From the NCBI GenBank assembly GCA_019894885.1, contig JAGXNP010000010.1, positions 1 to 36,066 on the forward strand: a DNA stretch of 36,066 nucleotides, read 5' to 3'. Positions 1 to 8,528 of this stretch are shown one piece after another. The notes below the pieces were generated by a model that searched no databases, was not told where the DNA came from, and saw only the letters and a list, made by a program, of their open reading frames with translations. The stretch's first letter is position 1. The number at the start of each line of letters is the position of its first letter. Made by a program: the position numbers and the translations under genes. Source of the DNA: Promethearchaeota archaeon. Lineage in GTDB: Archaea > Asgardarchaeota > Lokiarchaeia > Sigyniarchaeales > SOKP01.

Positions 1-172
1 TACTTGCTTCTACACAGAGCATAAAAATGGGCAAATTTTTAAATAGGAAAGGAAAAAAACACATCTCCAGAATTGATATGCTCTCTTTATTTGTGATGTT
101 ACCCGGTAAATTTACCACTTCTATTTGTTCTATCGTAAATTTGATGAAATGAGTAAAAAGAAGATTTCTCAT
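1..172 (-). CDS. Possible downstream gene overlapping the methyltransferase, cut by window edge
   Basis: An open frame starts with ATG at 172-170 and stays open to the window edge (57 codons). Its ATG shares four bases with the TGA stop of the upstream methyltransferase (ATGA overlap), the usual sign of translational coupling in a prokaryotic operon. The visible part begins MRNLLFTHFIKF and has a Phe/Leu-rich stretch near codons 38-52 that could be a membrane or buried segment. I do not recognise a family. The overlap and the absence of stops support it, but the fragment is short and the region AT-rich, so it could be chance. Confidence 0.4.
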   Translation of the reverse strand, partial: MRNLLFTHFIKFTIEQIEVVNLPGNITNKESISILEMCFFPFLFKNLPIFMLCVEAS

Positions 173-996
173 TTTAAGAATTTTACATGAACTATTTTGG
201 CTATTTTTAACCTCTCACTTATTTTAATCCATTTAAGTATTTTTTTGTTCCAATTCGGATTAAGTTGAGTTCTTTCATACATCGTGAACCATTCCTTTAT
301 TTCTAATTTATTTGACCATTTTAAAATCGTTTTTTCCGGCTTTCCAATCCCCAATGAAATTGATAAATCTGAATCTACTTTTTTTGCGCGCTTGTTTAAA
401 ATTTTGGAGGCTAATTTTGAGATACAATCGAAAACAATTTCACCTCTTGGAAAATGTTCAGCTAAGGTTTTAAAGAACATAGCTACCTCTTCTTCTGAAA
501 AATAATAGAAAAAACCTCCCGCTATGAAGAAAATTCCATCTTCGGAATTATACTCAATATTATCTATCCAACTGTAATCAAATGCCGATTTTGAGATATA
601 TTTGCTCCTTTGAGTTTCTAGAAGAAATTGCTTTCGGTATTCAATCGCATCAGGTAAATCTAAATCATACCACTTTACTTTACCATTATCTACACGATAA
701 AAAGTAGTGTCTAATCCCGCAGCAATATTTATAACCGTAGCATTTGGATGAGTTTCGAGATATTTCTTAACAGCATCATCAAGACTCTTTGCTCGAACTA
801 AGAGGCCAAGTCCACGCCAATCTCCAAGGTGGTTTTTAATTTCTGTAAAATCATATTCAATTTTTTCAAGAATTTCTACTGCTTTAGGATCTTTTAATAT
901 TTTGGGATATAGCTGGCTTTGGGTAGCTCGAGCCCATAATGGTCCTAGCATTGTTTCTTGGACAGTATCTTTCTTGAGAAATACATTTTCTGACAT
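169..996 (-). CDS. Leucine carboxyl methyltransferase (LCM/PPM1-like) family SAM-dependent O-methyltransferase
   Basis: A 275-residue soluble class I methyltransferase. The SAM-binding loop is VINIAAGLDTTFYRVD (about residues 88-103). It is followed by WYDLDLPDAIEYRKQFL, the acidic strand typical of the LCM/PPM1 group that includes bacterial polyketide-type O-methyltransferases. AGGFFYYFSEEEV (about 158-170) matches the 'EG...YL' region of that family. Known members methylate carboxyl or hydroxyl groups of small molecules or, in eukaryotes, the PP2A C-terminus; the substrate here is unknown. It diverges from a TetR gene, and the shared intergenic region has a TATA box directly abutting a palindrome, so TetR control is likely. 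The family call is firm, the substrate is not known. Confidence 0.8.
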   Translation of the reverse strand: MSENVFLKKDTVQETMLGPLWARATQSQLYPKILKDPKAVEILEKIEYDFTEIKNHLGDWRGLGLLVRAKSLDDAVKKYLETHPNATVINIAAGLDTTFYRVDNGKVKWYDLDLPDAIEYRKQFLLETQRSKYISKSAFDYSWIDNIEYNSEDGIFFIAGGFFYYFSEEEVAMFFKTLAEHFPRGEIVFDCISKLASKILNKRAKKVDSDLSISLGIGKPEKTILKWSNKLEIKEWFTMYERTQLNPNWNKKILKWIKISERLKIAKIVHVKFLK

Positions 997-1017
997 TTTT
1001 CATCTCTATTCTTTTTT

Positions 1018-1032
1018 TCGAGTATTGCTCGA
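1018..1032. promoter_or_regulatory. Palindromic operator 1 (probable TetR site), next to methyltransferase TATA box
   Basis: The palindrome TCGAGTATTGCTCGA (5-bp arms, 5-bp centre) is followed at once by TAAATTTATA (1033-1042). On the minus strand this reads TATAAATTTA, a good archaeal TATA element about 37-46 bases before the methyltransferase start. A repressor bound here would sit between the TATA box and the transcription start. Confidence 0.7.
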
Positions 1033-1064
1033 TAAATTTATAGGGAATAATATATTTAAATGTT

Positions 1065-1079
1065 TCGAGTTTTACTCGA
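1065..1079. promoter_or_regulatory. Palindromic operator 2 (probable TetR site), next to TetR gene TATA box
   Basis: TCGAGTTTTACTCGA is a perfect 6-3-6 palindrome whose centre lies 47 bp from operator 1. It is followed by TAAATTTAAATA (1080-1091), a plausible TATA element for the plus-strand TetR gene starting at 1146. Both operators share the string TTTCGAGT and the TAAATTTA tail, so this is a repeated control element rather than chance. Autoregulation by the adjacent TetR protein is the simple reading. Confidence 0.7.
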
Positions 1080-1145
1080 TAAATTTAAATACAAGATTTA
1101 CCCTAATTTGTATAAAGTTTTTATGAAAAATCGGAGAACAATAAG

Positions 1146-1748
1146 ATGAGCGCTAAAAACGCTAAAAAAAAAATAATTCTTACGACAATAGCGATGATAC
1201 AAGAAAAAGGGTATGGAAATGTTACAACAAATCATATTGCTAAAAACGCTAAAGTTAGTATAGGAACGTTATATTATCATTTTCCAGATGGTAAACCTTC
1301 AATTCTCATGGCTATTGTTGAGGAAAAATTTGAGTGGCTCATCAAAAGATCGCCCAAAATTAATATAGATATAAGAAATCTTGATGATTTAAAGAGCTCT
1401 GTTGAATATAAAAAATTCTTATTTAATGTAATTGAGCAACATCGTAAGGGAAGAGCCCTTTTAGCTGCAATGGAAGCAGAATATTTAATGAACGAAAAAC
1501 TAGTGCAAAAATTAATAGACACTTTTGGAGAAGAACCAAATATATTTCTTGACTTATTTAAACACATTTTTAAGGGTAAAACTGAGGAGATTGAAGGCTT
1601 TAACACAAAAATAATGAAAATAATTAATATACTTGAAGCTCTCATCCATCGACATACCTTCTTCCCTCAAAAATTTGGCTCTGATGAAGAAATAGTGGAA
1701 ATATTAATTGATATCACAACTACTCTAATCAAACGCTATTTCTCATAG
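1146..1748 (+). CDS. TetR/AcrR family transcriptional regulator
   Basis: A 200-residue protein. Residues about 5-55 form a TetR helix-turn-helix domain: IILTTIAMIQEKGYGNVTTN, then IAKNAKVSIGTLYYHFPDGK with the conserved GTLYYHF recognition-helix motif. The rest is an all-helical ligand-binding region with no recognisable specificity. A purine-rich site (CGGAGAA) precedes the ATG. It diverges from the methyltransferase gene, and two near-identical 15-bp palindromes lie between them. From this I infer that it represses both itself and the methyltransferase, with an unknown small-molecule inducer. Confidence 0.88.
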   Translation: MSAKNAKKKIILTTIAMIQEKGYGNVTTNHIAKNAKVSIGTLYYHFPDGKPSILMAIVEEKFEWLIKRSPKINIDIRNLDDLKSSVEYKKFLFNVIEQHRKGRALLAAMEAEYLMNEKLVQKLIDTFGEEPNIFLDLFKHIFKGKTEEIEGFNTKIMKIINILEALIHRHTFFPQKFGSDEEIVEILIDITTTLIKRYFS

Positions 1749-1812
1749 GAGTGAATGTTTAAAAAAATAGTAAGTAAAAAAAATAAAAGTTAATGTAAAA
1801 TATATAATAATC

Positions 1813-3039
1813 TTATCGGTTGCCAGATTTCTCTTCTTTTAAAAAGAATGTTAATACAGATAGAATTAAAAGAAAAATAGCTTGTAAGAGCAACGCAGGG
1901 AAATAATCTCCTGTAATTTCCATTTTTAGATCTGATAAACCAAGAATAAAAAAAATCCCCCCTATTTGTCCAATCATCATTAATAAGCCATTAGAACTTG
2001 CTTCCGGAACGGGCTTTGTTATATCTGCAGCATATTCTAACGCAACAGGAGAAGCAGATAATAAACCAAATCCAAAGAAGAATCCGCTTATCGCTAATAA
2101 TATCCCATCGGTAGCAATTGTTATAATGAATAAAGACACAGTGGCAATTAAAACTGAGATAATTAAAAGAATCCGTCGAATATGAAATTTATCGGATAAA
2201 CCAGACATAACTACACACCCTACAATTCCTCCAACTAACATTAGTGCCCCTAAAATTCCCGCGTAAGTCGAATCAAAACCTCTAGGAATTACAATGACCT
2301 CAATATAAGTGGTTATCATATTGAAGATTCCTAATCCAAAGAAGAATGTGATTAACAAGATTAGAAAATATTTATTTTTAAACAATTTCTTTATTCCTTC
2401 AAACATCAAAACCTTTTCACTTACTGTAGTAGTTGAGGGTGGTGTGGGAGGTTTATTCTTTACAAAAACTAAAAACGCAACTCCAGAACATAAGGCTAAT
2501 ATGCCATAAATAAGAAGCATCATTAGAAAACCAAGATCTACAACTATAAGTGGCGTGATTAATAAACCCAACGCAATTCCAAGGAACATTGAGATCATTC
2601 CAAGTCCCGTTGCTGTGGTACGTTCTGACTCAGGAAACCAATTTGCTGATAATTTAGTAACACTATTCATTATAAAAGGTTGACCAATCGCAATCCCGAT
2701 TACAAAAATAAGAGTAAGAGTAAAATTGTTGCCTGCAAAGAATCTCAAAAAACCAAAAATGCCCGCAAGTAAAGCTCCAATCCCACATCCTATTTTAAAA
2801 TCATATTTATCAATTGTCCATGAAGCAATAAATGTTACTGGAATATAGACAATCATAAAAAGTGCGGATAATAAAAAAATTGATAGTTCTTCTACATTAT
2901 AAAAAGCCATTGCGGCGCTCGTTACCGAGGCATAACTTATCCATAGCATCTGAATTGTAATATTTGTAAACATGAATAATAACAGAACGATCCATCTATA
3001 CCCATATATTTGAATATCTTTTTCTTCCATTTTTGTCAT
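1813..3039 (-). CDS. Major facilitator superfamily transporter, SLC49/FLVCR-like
   Basis: A 408-residue membrane protein with about 12 hydrophobic segments and a central cytoplasmic loop (KNKPPTPPSTTTVSEKV, about 195-211) between two six-helix halves. The first half resembles the SLC49 (FLVCR/DIRC2) branch of MFS: RW near the start, a YIP motif in helix 2, KLSANWFPESERTTATGLG, then IALGLLITPLIV. This comparison is from memory of that family. Known SLC49 members carry haem, choline or related compounds in animals; the cargo of prokaryotic relatives is not established. It is transcribed alone, with a likely TATA element (TTTATAAA on the minus strand, around 3060-3069). Confidence 0.82.
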   Translation of the reverse strand: MTKMEEKDIQIYGYRWIVLLLFMFTNITIQMLWISYASVTSAAMAFYNVEELSIFLLSALFMIVYIPVTFIASWTIDKYDFKIGCGIGALLAGIFGFLRFFAGNNFTLTLIFVIGIAIGQPFIMNSVTKLSANWFPESERTTATGLGMISMFLGIALGLLITPLIVVDLGFLMMLLIYGILALCSGVAFLVFVKNKPPTPPSTTTVSEKVLMFEGIKKLFKNKYFLILLITFFFGLGIFNMITTYIEVIVIPRGFDSTYAGILGALMLVGGIVGCVVMSGLSDKFHIRRILLIISVLIATVSLFIITIATDGILLAISGFFFGFGLLSASPVALEYAADITKPVPEASSNGLLMMIGQIGGIFFILGLSDLKMEITGDYFPALLLQAIFLLILSVLTFFLKEEKSGNR

Positions 3040-3309
3040 TTTTTTTAATTTTGTTTAGTTTATAAATTTAATATGATCAGAAATGATAAGGAACTATATA
3101 AGTTCTCTATTTCAAAATCCTTCAATTATTATTTCTATATTTTATTGATATAATAAAAAATGATAAGGCTTTTTGAAAGAATGGTTAAAATTGATGAATT
3201 TTCCAGCGGAATTTATGTAATATATGAATTTCATAATAAGGAATATCGAAACAAATCGAATTTGAAAAAATATAAACAATTAAATTTAAAGTTTAAAGTT
3301 ATGATAAAC

Positions 3310-4677
3310 TTAGTTTTGGGTTTCAAGTTCATCAATAATATCATAAATTTTATCAATCAGTGAACTGTTCTTAATTGTTTCTTGTTTTTCTGTATTCATA
3401 TTCCTAATCGTAACCTCATTCTGTTCCATCTCTTTTGGGCCAATTATCAATACAATCAACACTCCAATTTCATGGGCTTTACTCAATTGATTTTTTAGAT
3501 TTGAAAATCGATAATCTACGATGCAAGGAAAATCTTCAGCTCTAATCATTCGAGCTAGTTTTAACACATATTCAGATACATTTTCGTTAATTGAGGCAAT
3601 AAAAATCGTGTCGGTATAATCTGGTTCCCTAATTTCTTTAGGTATTAAATCATATGTTTTTAGAAATAAAGAGAACATTAAAACGCCCATTCCAAATCCA
3701 GTACCTGTTATTTTTTCATCGGAAAATAGAGATAGCAGGTCATCGTAGCGCCCTCCACCAAAGATGCTTCGAATGTTTTCTTTTCCTGTATCAAAAACTT
3801 CATATACTATTCCCGTATAATAATCCAAACCACGTACAACCCCAGGAGAGAATGTACAATACTCTGAGATTCTCGCTTCTTCTAAAAGTTGTATAAATGA
3901 TGTTAACTCTTTAAACCCTTTAGAATCGTAAAATTCTTTAGAAATATCTTCGAATTGAGTTAAAAGATCATTTAGACTATTAGCTTCCTTTAATTTATAA
4001 ATACCTTGGATAATAATCTCATCTTGAAAATTATCTAAGACATATTTCTCATATTCTGAATTTTCCATTTTATCAGCTTTATCTAAGATTTTATAAACCA
4101 AAGGGATTTTTTCTTTGGGAACTTGTAAGATTAATTCACATACAGAATCTATAAAGCGACGATTATTGTAATAAATTTGAAATTGCTTTGATGTAGCACC
4201 AAATTCGGAGAAAATGTCAACGATAATGCTAAATATTTCTAAATCACCATAAAGACTATTCTCTCCTAAAATATCCATATTAATTTGTTTAAATTCCCTT
4301 CTTCGACCTTTTTGTGGTCTTTCGTATCGATAGCATGTCGGTACTGAAAACCACCTTATAGGTTTTTTTAATTCCTGACGCTTCGCTGTGATTATTCGCG
4401 CTAAGGAGGGAGTAAGTTCAGGAATTAATATTAATTTTTCTCCTTTTTTCTTCTCAACTATGAATGATTGTTCATTTACTAACTCTTCAGAGGATTTAGC
4501 GGCAAAAATCTCAATGGGTTCCAAACTAGGGCTCTCGAATTCTTCATAACTATACAAATCCGCAACATCTCGGATAGTATCAATTATCCAGTTTATTTCC
4601 CGCAAATCAGGAGGATAAAAATCCTTCATTCCTCTTAGTGGCTTAGTTGATAGTTTCTTAGACATAATATTGTTCAT
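3310..4677 (-). CDS. hisS: Histidyl-tRNA synthetase
   Basis: A 455-residue class II aminoacyl-tRNA synthetase that charges tRNA-His. The N-terminal RGMKDFYPPDL (about 15-25) is the HisRS opening motif. Motif 2 region RYERPQKGRRREF follows. VVRGLDYYTGIVYEVF is the histidine-specific 'histidine A' signature, and SIFGGGRYDDLL leads into motif 3 (GTGFGMGVLMFSL). The C-terminal about 90 residues form the anticodon-binding domain (TIFIASINENVSEYVLKLAR). Length is normal for archaeal HisRS. ATG at 4677 is used here; an in-frame ATG four codons later (4665) is an alternative. It is transcribed alone and convergently with nothing recognisable downstream. Confidence 0.97.
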   Translation of the reverse strand: MNNIMSKKLSTKPLRGMKDFYPPDLREINWIIDTIRDVADLYSYEEFESPSLEPIEIFAAKSSEELVNEQSFIVEKKKGEKLILIPELTPSLARIITAKRQELKKPIRWFSVPTCYRYERPQKGRRREFKQINMDILGENSLYGDLEIFSIIVDIFSEFGATSKQFQIYYNNRRFIDSVCELILQVPKEKIPLVYKILDKADKMENSEYEKYVLDNFQDEIIIQGIYKLKEANSLNDLLTQFEDISKEFYDSKGFKELTSFIQLLEEARISEYCTFSPGVVRGLDYYTGIVYEVFDTGKENIRSIFGGGRYDDLLSLFSDEKITGTGFGMGVLMFSLFLKTYDLIPKEIREPDYTDTIFIASINENVSEYVLKLARMIRAEDFPCIVDYRFSNLKNQLSKAHEIGVLIVLIIGPKEMEQNEVTIRNMNTEKQETIKNSSLIDKIYDIIDELETQN

Positions 4678-4826
4678 TTAAATTAGCGTTAGTATTAGTT
4701 AAAAAAGCGATTATTTACAAATATCTTTTTCGGTTTTATTGGATTAAGGAAGGTTTATCTAAGCTTGCCATTTATAATAGGATTCAAGATAAAAATCTAT
4801 TAAAATAATCGAGTGTTAAAATAATT

Positions 4827-5204
4827 ATGCCAGAATTGGAAATGATTAATCCGGGAATTCCCGTTGTTGGACCTTATAACCCAGGTATAAAAGTGGGTAA
4901 TTTACTATTTATTTCTGGTCAAGGTTCGCCTCAATCTGATGAAGATATTAAAGAACAAACCTTAAATACTCTCAATAAAATAAAAAAGATCGTTGAAGCT
5001 GGGGGAGCTAAAATTCCGAATATTGTTAAAACAAGTGTATTTTTAAAAAATATGAGTGCGTTTAGCGAAATGAACGGAGTTTACAAAAAATTCTTTAATG
5101 ATAATGGTGTTTTAGAAGCTTATCCTTCAAGGGTTACGGTGGAAGTATCTAATTTGCCTCTTCCTAGTATGTTAATAGAAATAAGTGCAATTGCCGTGTT
5201 GTAA
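4827..5204 (+). CDS. ridA: RidA family (YjgF/YER057c/UK114) enamine/imine deaminase
   Basis: A 125-residue protein of normal RidA length. It shows GPYNPGIKVGNLLFISGQGS (about 16-35), VEAGGAKIPNIVKTSVFLKN (about 52-71), and YPSRVTVEVSNLPLPSMLIE with the conserved Arg that binds the substrate carboxylate. RidA hydrolyses reactive 2-aminoacrylate-type enamines/imines released by PLP-dependent dehydratases. The next gene on the same strand is a PLP-dependent alanine-racemase-fold enzyme, which may be a source of such intermediates. An oligo-T tract follows the stop, so the two genes are probably separate transcripts. Confidence 0.93.
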   Translation: MPELEMINPGIPVVGPYNPGIKVGNLLFISGQGSPQSDEDIKEQTLNTLNKIKKIVEAGGAKIPNIVKTSVFLKNMSAFSEMNGVYKKFFNDNGVLEAYPSRVTVEVSNLPLPSMLIEISAIAVL

Positions 5205-5210
5205 TTCAAA

Positions 5211-5220
5211 TTTTTTTTTT
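5211..5220 (+). terminator. Oligo-T terminator after ridA
   Basis: Ten consecutive T residues begin six bases after the ridA stop codon. Archaeal RNA polymerase terminates on such U-tracts without needing a hairpin. Confidence 0.5.
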
Positions 5221-5335
5221 AACCTAGAAATAATCCAAATTTACTTTTTTTATGGTTTATTCCCCTTTAATAAAATCTAAAAAGTAAATTTCATGTAATA
5301 TCACTTAATTAATTATTACGAAGGTTGAATGAGAT

Positions 5336-6520
5336 TTGATTTTAAATTCGAGTTATGAAGCATTAAAGAACTTAGTAAAAAACACGAAATTTCCTCTGGC
5401 GATATGTGATCTTGATGCTTTCAATCAGAATCTAGAGAAGGTCGGCAAATATCTTAGGAGAACAAAAAAGAGTTTAAGATTATGTACCAAATCTGTTAGA
5501 GTTCCTGAATTGGTAAATAGAGTTGAAAAAGAAGATTTTGTTAACGGCATCCTTACCTATAACTCAGCTGAAGCATTATTTTACGCAGAAAATTATAAAA
5601 CTGAAGATATTTTGTTAGGTTATCCCACAATGTCTAAGGTTGACGTAGAAGAAATAAGTCATGCGGCAAAAATAGACGGTGTAAGTATTACAGTAATGGT
5701 TGATGATATTAAACAAATCGATCTTTTAGATGAGTTTGCAGCTAAGAATAATGTTGAATTTGGAACGTTGATTGAAATTGATGTTGCTGACAAATTATTA
5801 GGAAGAAATGTTGGCGTTTATAGAAGTCCGATAAGGGAACCTGAAGATGTAGTAAGTCTTGCACGCATTATTAGTAAAAAATCTCAGTTATATTTTCGAG
5901 GGATTATGGGTTATGAAGCTCAGAACGCTAGTATTGGAGATGATAAATGGCTATATAGATTTGCTAAGAAGAGATCAAGAAAACGCGTAAATTCATGGCG
6001 CCAAAATGTTGTAGATGCCCTCAATAATGCGGGATTTCAACCAGAAGTTGTAAATGGAGGAGGTTCAGGATGCTTCCAAGAAACTGCCACCGAACCCTGT
6101 ATAACTGAAATAGGTATAGGATCATTACTTTTTAAATCGCATATTTTTGATGCAATTAATTCTTTGAACGAGTTCTTACCATCTTTATTTTTTGTTCTAC
6201 AAATTGTTAGAAAACCACGAAAAAATATTGCCACTGCATTTTCGGGAGGTTACGTGAGCTCTGGAAGCGTGAGAGCATTGCCTATATCGGTTATTCCGAA
6301 GAATTTAACAATATCTCAAGACGAAGGTTTTGGAGAAGTTCAAACACCCTTTATTTTTAATCCAAATCAAATTGAATTGAATCTTGAAGATCCAATATTT
6401 TGTAGGTTCGGTAAAGCAGGCGAACCCTTAGAGCATTTTAATGAAATATTAATTTATAGCAATGGTGAAATTATAGATAAATATAGAACATACAGGGGAT
6501 ACGGTAAAAAATTTTCTTGA
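5336..6520 (+). CDS. PLP-dependent amino acid deaminase/aldolase (D-threonine-aldolase-like, alanine racemase fold)
   Basis: A 394-residue fold-type III PLP enzyme. PLAICDLDAFNQNLEKV opens the alanine-racemase-type barrel. LRLCTKSVRVPELVNRV (about 48-64) carries the predicted PLP lysine (TKS). VVNGGGSGCFQET (about 234-246) is the glycine-rich phosphate-binding loop. The C-terminal domain includes FSGGYVSSGSVRALP and FGKAGEPLEHFNEIL, as in the 'amino acid deaminase/aldolase' group related to D-threonine aldolases and D-serine dehydratases. A TTG start is used: a stop lies two codons upstream in frame, and AAGGTTGA precedes it at good spacing. Exact substrate unknown. It lies 131 bp after ridA, which suggests a linked role in D-amino-acid or enamine chemistry. 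Confidence 0.8.
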   Translation: MILNSSYEALKNLVKNTKFPLAICDLDAFNQNLEKVGKYLRRTKKSLRLCTKSVRVPELVNRVEKEDFVNGILTYNSAEALFYAENYKTEDILLGYPTMSKVDVEEISHAAKIDGVSITVMVDDIKQIDLLDEFAAKNNVEFGTLIEIDVADKLLGRNVGVYRSPIREPEDVVSLARIISKKSQLYFRGIMGYEAQNASIGDDKWLYRFAKKRSRKRVNSWRQNVVDALNNAGFQPEVVNGGGSGCFQETATEPCITEIGIGSLLFKSHIFDAINSLNEFLPSLFFVLQIVRKPRKNIATAFSGGYVSSGSVRALPISVIPKNLTISQDEGFGEVQTPFIFNPNQIELNLEDPIFCRFGKAGEPLEHFNEILIYSNGEIIDKYRTYRGYGKKFS

Positions 6521-6540
6521 GAAATCTTTAAGATTTTAAG

Positions 6541-6557
6541 AAAAAAAAGAAAAAAAA
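6541..6557 (-). terminator. Oligo-T terminator of the aldehyde ferredoxin oxidoreductase gene
   Basis: On the minus strand, just beyond the AOR stop (6569), there is a T-rich run interrupted once by a C. It lies in the 48-bp gap between two convergent genes and is a plausible archaeal U-tract terminator. Confidence 0.4.
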
Positions 6558-6568
6558 TTGAAATTAAT

Positions 6569-8404
6569 TTAAAATAAATCCTTAACGACAAAATCTAAAT
6601 TGAGATCTTTTAAAGTTTCTTTAAATGGATAACCAGTTTCAGGATTCCAACCCATTTTTTCACAATATCCTTTATAATCCTCTAAATAATCTACAGTTAC
6701 TGTCCTTTCAGGTATTTTATTCTTAATGATATCTATACCTTCTCGGAGTGTGAATGCCTGTCTCAAAGTTTGAATTCTTTGGCCTGTTTTAATCGCTTCG
6801 GCGATGTCTAAGTCCCATCCTACAACTGATTTAACTAATTCTAATAGAGGATATTTCTGAAAAACATATACAAATCCACATAGTCCAAGACTATTAGTAA
6901 ATTGCGATATTGCAGTAAAAAGCTTTTCAGCTTCACTTCTATCTTCGCCAGGGCGCTTAAATTTTCTTGGCAATGTAATTCCTTCGAATAATCCATTTGG
7001 TTTAATTATCGGTCCCATTGCAAAAAAATCCAAACTTGCTGTAGTATGTCTACCTGGTGTTGGATCGAAAGCAAAAGTAGTTCCCATGTTTTTATAATAT
7101 TTTGGTGAATGCATGCCCAATTCTTGACCCATTGAGTGCATCGCATATTCTGAACCCTTACCCAGTTTTTCTGCTGCTATTTTAGTACCATCTGCTAGCA
7201 AATCACCAATACCATCTCGATTAATTATTTTATTTAATAGTGTAATGATAGTTTCTGAGTTTCCCCAAGTCAATTCGAGTCCGTCAGTATCATCCTTAGT
7301 AAGTAAACCATTTTCAAAACACTCGATTGCAAATGCAATCGTCGCTCCAGCAGAAATAGTATCAATTCCAGCTCGATTACACAAGTCGTTCGCTTTAAAT
7401 ATTGACATCAGATCGTCGTTAAGTAATAGATGTCCAAAACTGGCACAAGTTTCGTATTCAGGGCGATGAGTTTCTTCTAAATCCACTTCTGGGACTTTCA
7501 TGATTGCCCCACAACGAACGGGACATGAGAAGCATCCGTATGGTTTTTGTTTATACTTATCTATTTCAATACCTGATATTTTAGATAATCTCTCAGGCGG
7601 AAAATCTTCTTTTCTTCCGCCCCAATTCTTGGCGGGAGTATCTCCTATTTGAAATAGAATTTCATTTCCCATTGTGGTTCCTAATGTCCTATAACCCTCA
7701 ATTCCACCCGCGGTAGCAGCGTTTATACCTTCGTTATAATCTTTTGTATGTTGGATAAGAGCGTCTTTATCAGCAACCTCAATCTTTCTTGCTCCTTTGA
7801 GAACAATCGCTTTAAGTTTTTTAGATCCCATAACAGCTCCAAATCCAGATCTTCCCGCAATTCTAGCTTTATCATTAACAATTCCAGATATTAAACTTAA
7901 ATTTTCACCTGCTTGACCAATGCTAGCAATCTGAACGCTTCCATGTTTAGCTTTAAGTTTATCTTCGGTTTGAACAACATCCAAACCCCATAAATCTGAA
8001 GCATCGATAAATTGCTTATCATCTTCCAAAATTGTTATGTATCTTGGACTATCAGCCATCCCTTTAATCAGAATTGCATCATACCCGCATTTCTTTATTT
8101 CAGGACCAAAATAACCTCCACAATTTGAATCACCCCATGTGTTTGTTAGCGGAGATTTTCCTGCGACCATGAAACGACCTGTTAATGGTGCAACTGTGCC
8201 AGTTAATAAACCTGGAAAAAATCCGAATACAGATTCAGGACTAAGAGCATCTGTTTTTGAGGGCATGTTTTCATAAATGAGTTTGGTTGCTAGACCATAT
8301 CCTCCGATGTATTGACGATAAATTTGTTCTGATAGTTCTTCTTCTTTAAATGTTTCATTAGTAAGATCTACCCATAGTATTTTACCTAAAAATCCGTTTG
8401 GCAA
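6569..8404 (-). CDS. aor: Aldehyde ferredoxin oxidoreductase (tungsten AOR family)
   Basis: A 611-residue protein, full length for the AOR family, which oxidises aldehydes to carboxylic acids and passes the electrons to ferredoxin using a bis-pterin tungsten centre and one [4Fe-4S] cluster. The N-terminus GFLGKILWVDLTNETFKEEE and GLLTGTVAPLTGRFMVAGKS are typical. The cluster ligands fit C291, C294, C298 (CFSCPVRC) and C509 (LGLCGF). ARIAGRSGFGAVMGSKKLKA is the conserved pterin-binding stretch. Substrate cannot be told from sequence; the family also includes enzymes acting on formaldehyde and glyceraldehyde-3-phosphate. It is divergent from the UxaA/SuyAB-like pair, so it may handle an aldehyde from the same carboxylate pathway. 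Confidence 0.95.
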   Translation of the reverse strand: MPNGFLGKILWVDLTNETFKEEELSEQIYRQYIGGYGLATKLIYENMPSKTDALSPESVFGFFPGLLTGTVAPLTGRFMVAGKSPLTNTWGDSNCGGYFGPEIKKCGYDAILIKGMADSPRYITILEDDKQFIDASDLWGLDVVQTEDKLKAKHGSVQIASIGQAGENLSLISGIVNDKARIAGRSGFGAVMGSKKLKAIVLKGARKIEVADKDALIQHTKDYNEGINAATAGGIEGYRTLGTTMGNEILFQIGDTPAKNWGGRKEDFPPERLSKISGIEIDKYKQKPYGCFSCPVRCGAIMKVPEVDLEETHRPEYETCASFGHLLLNDDLMSIFKANDLCNRAGIDTISAGATIAFAIECFENGLLTKDDTDGLELTWGNSETIITLLNKIINRDGIGDLLADGTKIAAEKLGKGSEYAMHSMGQELGMHSPKYYKNMGTTFAFDPTPGRHTTASLDFFAMGPIIKPNGLFEGITLPRKFKRPGEDRSEAEKLFTAISQFTNSLGLCGFVYVFQKYPLLELVKSVVGWDLDIAEAIKTGQRIQTLRQAFTLREGIDIIKNKIPERTVTVDYLEDYKGYCEKMGWNPETGYPFKETLKDLNLDFVVKDLF

Positions 8405-8528
8405 CTTTATTTAACTCCTATGCTTTAATTTTTACAATTATGTTTCAAGTGTAATTATTAAATAATATAAATGTTTAGAAAGTTTAAAAAGATTATAAAC
8501 TAGAAAATTATAAAATAGCTAACAAATC

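Noticed and set aside
1277-1645. A 122-codon antisense open frame inside the TetR gene
   Set aside because: It mirrors the TetR reading frame, which has clear HTH motifs and good codon use; the antisense product has no recognisable feature.
3160-3363. A 67-codon plus-strand open frame in the gap before hisS
   Set aside because: Low-complexity Lys/Asn/Ile sequence, no ribosome binding site, and its 3' end overlaps the hisS coding region in antisense.
6541-6557. A/T-rich runs as evidence of an insertion or recombination site
   Set aside because: They lie between convergent genes and are explained as U-tract terminators; no inverted repeats or target duplications are visible.
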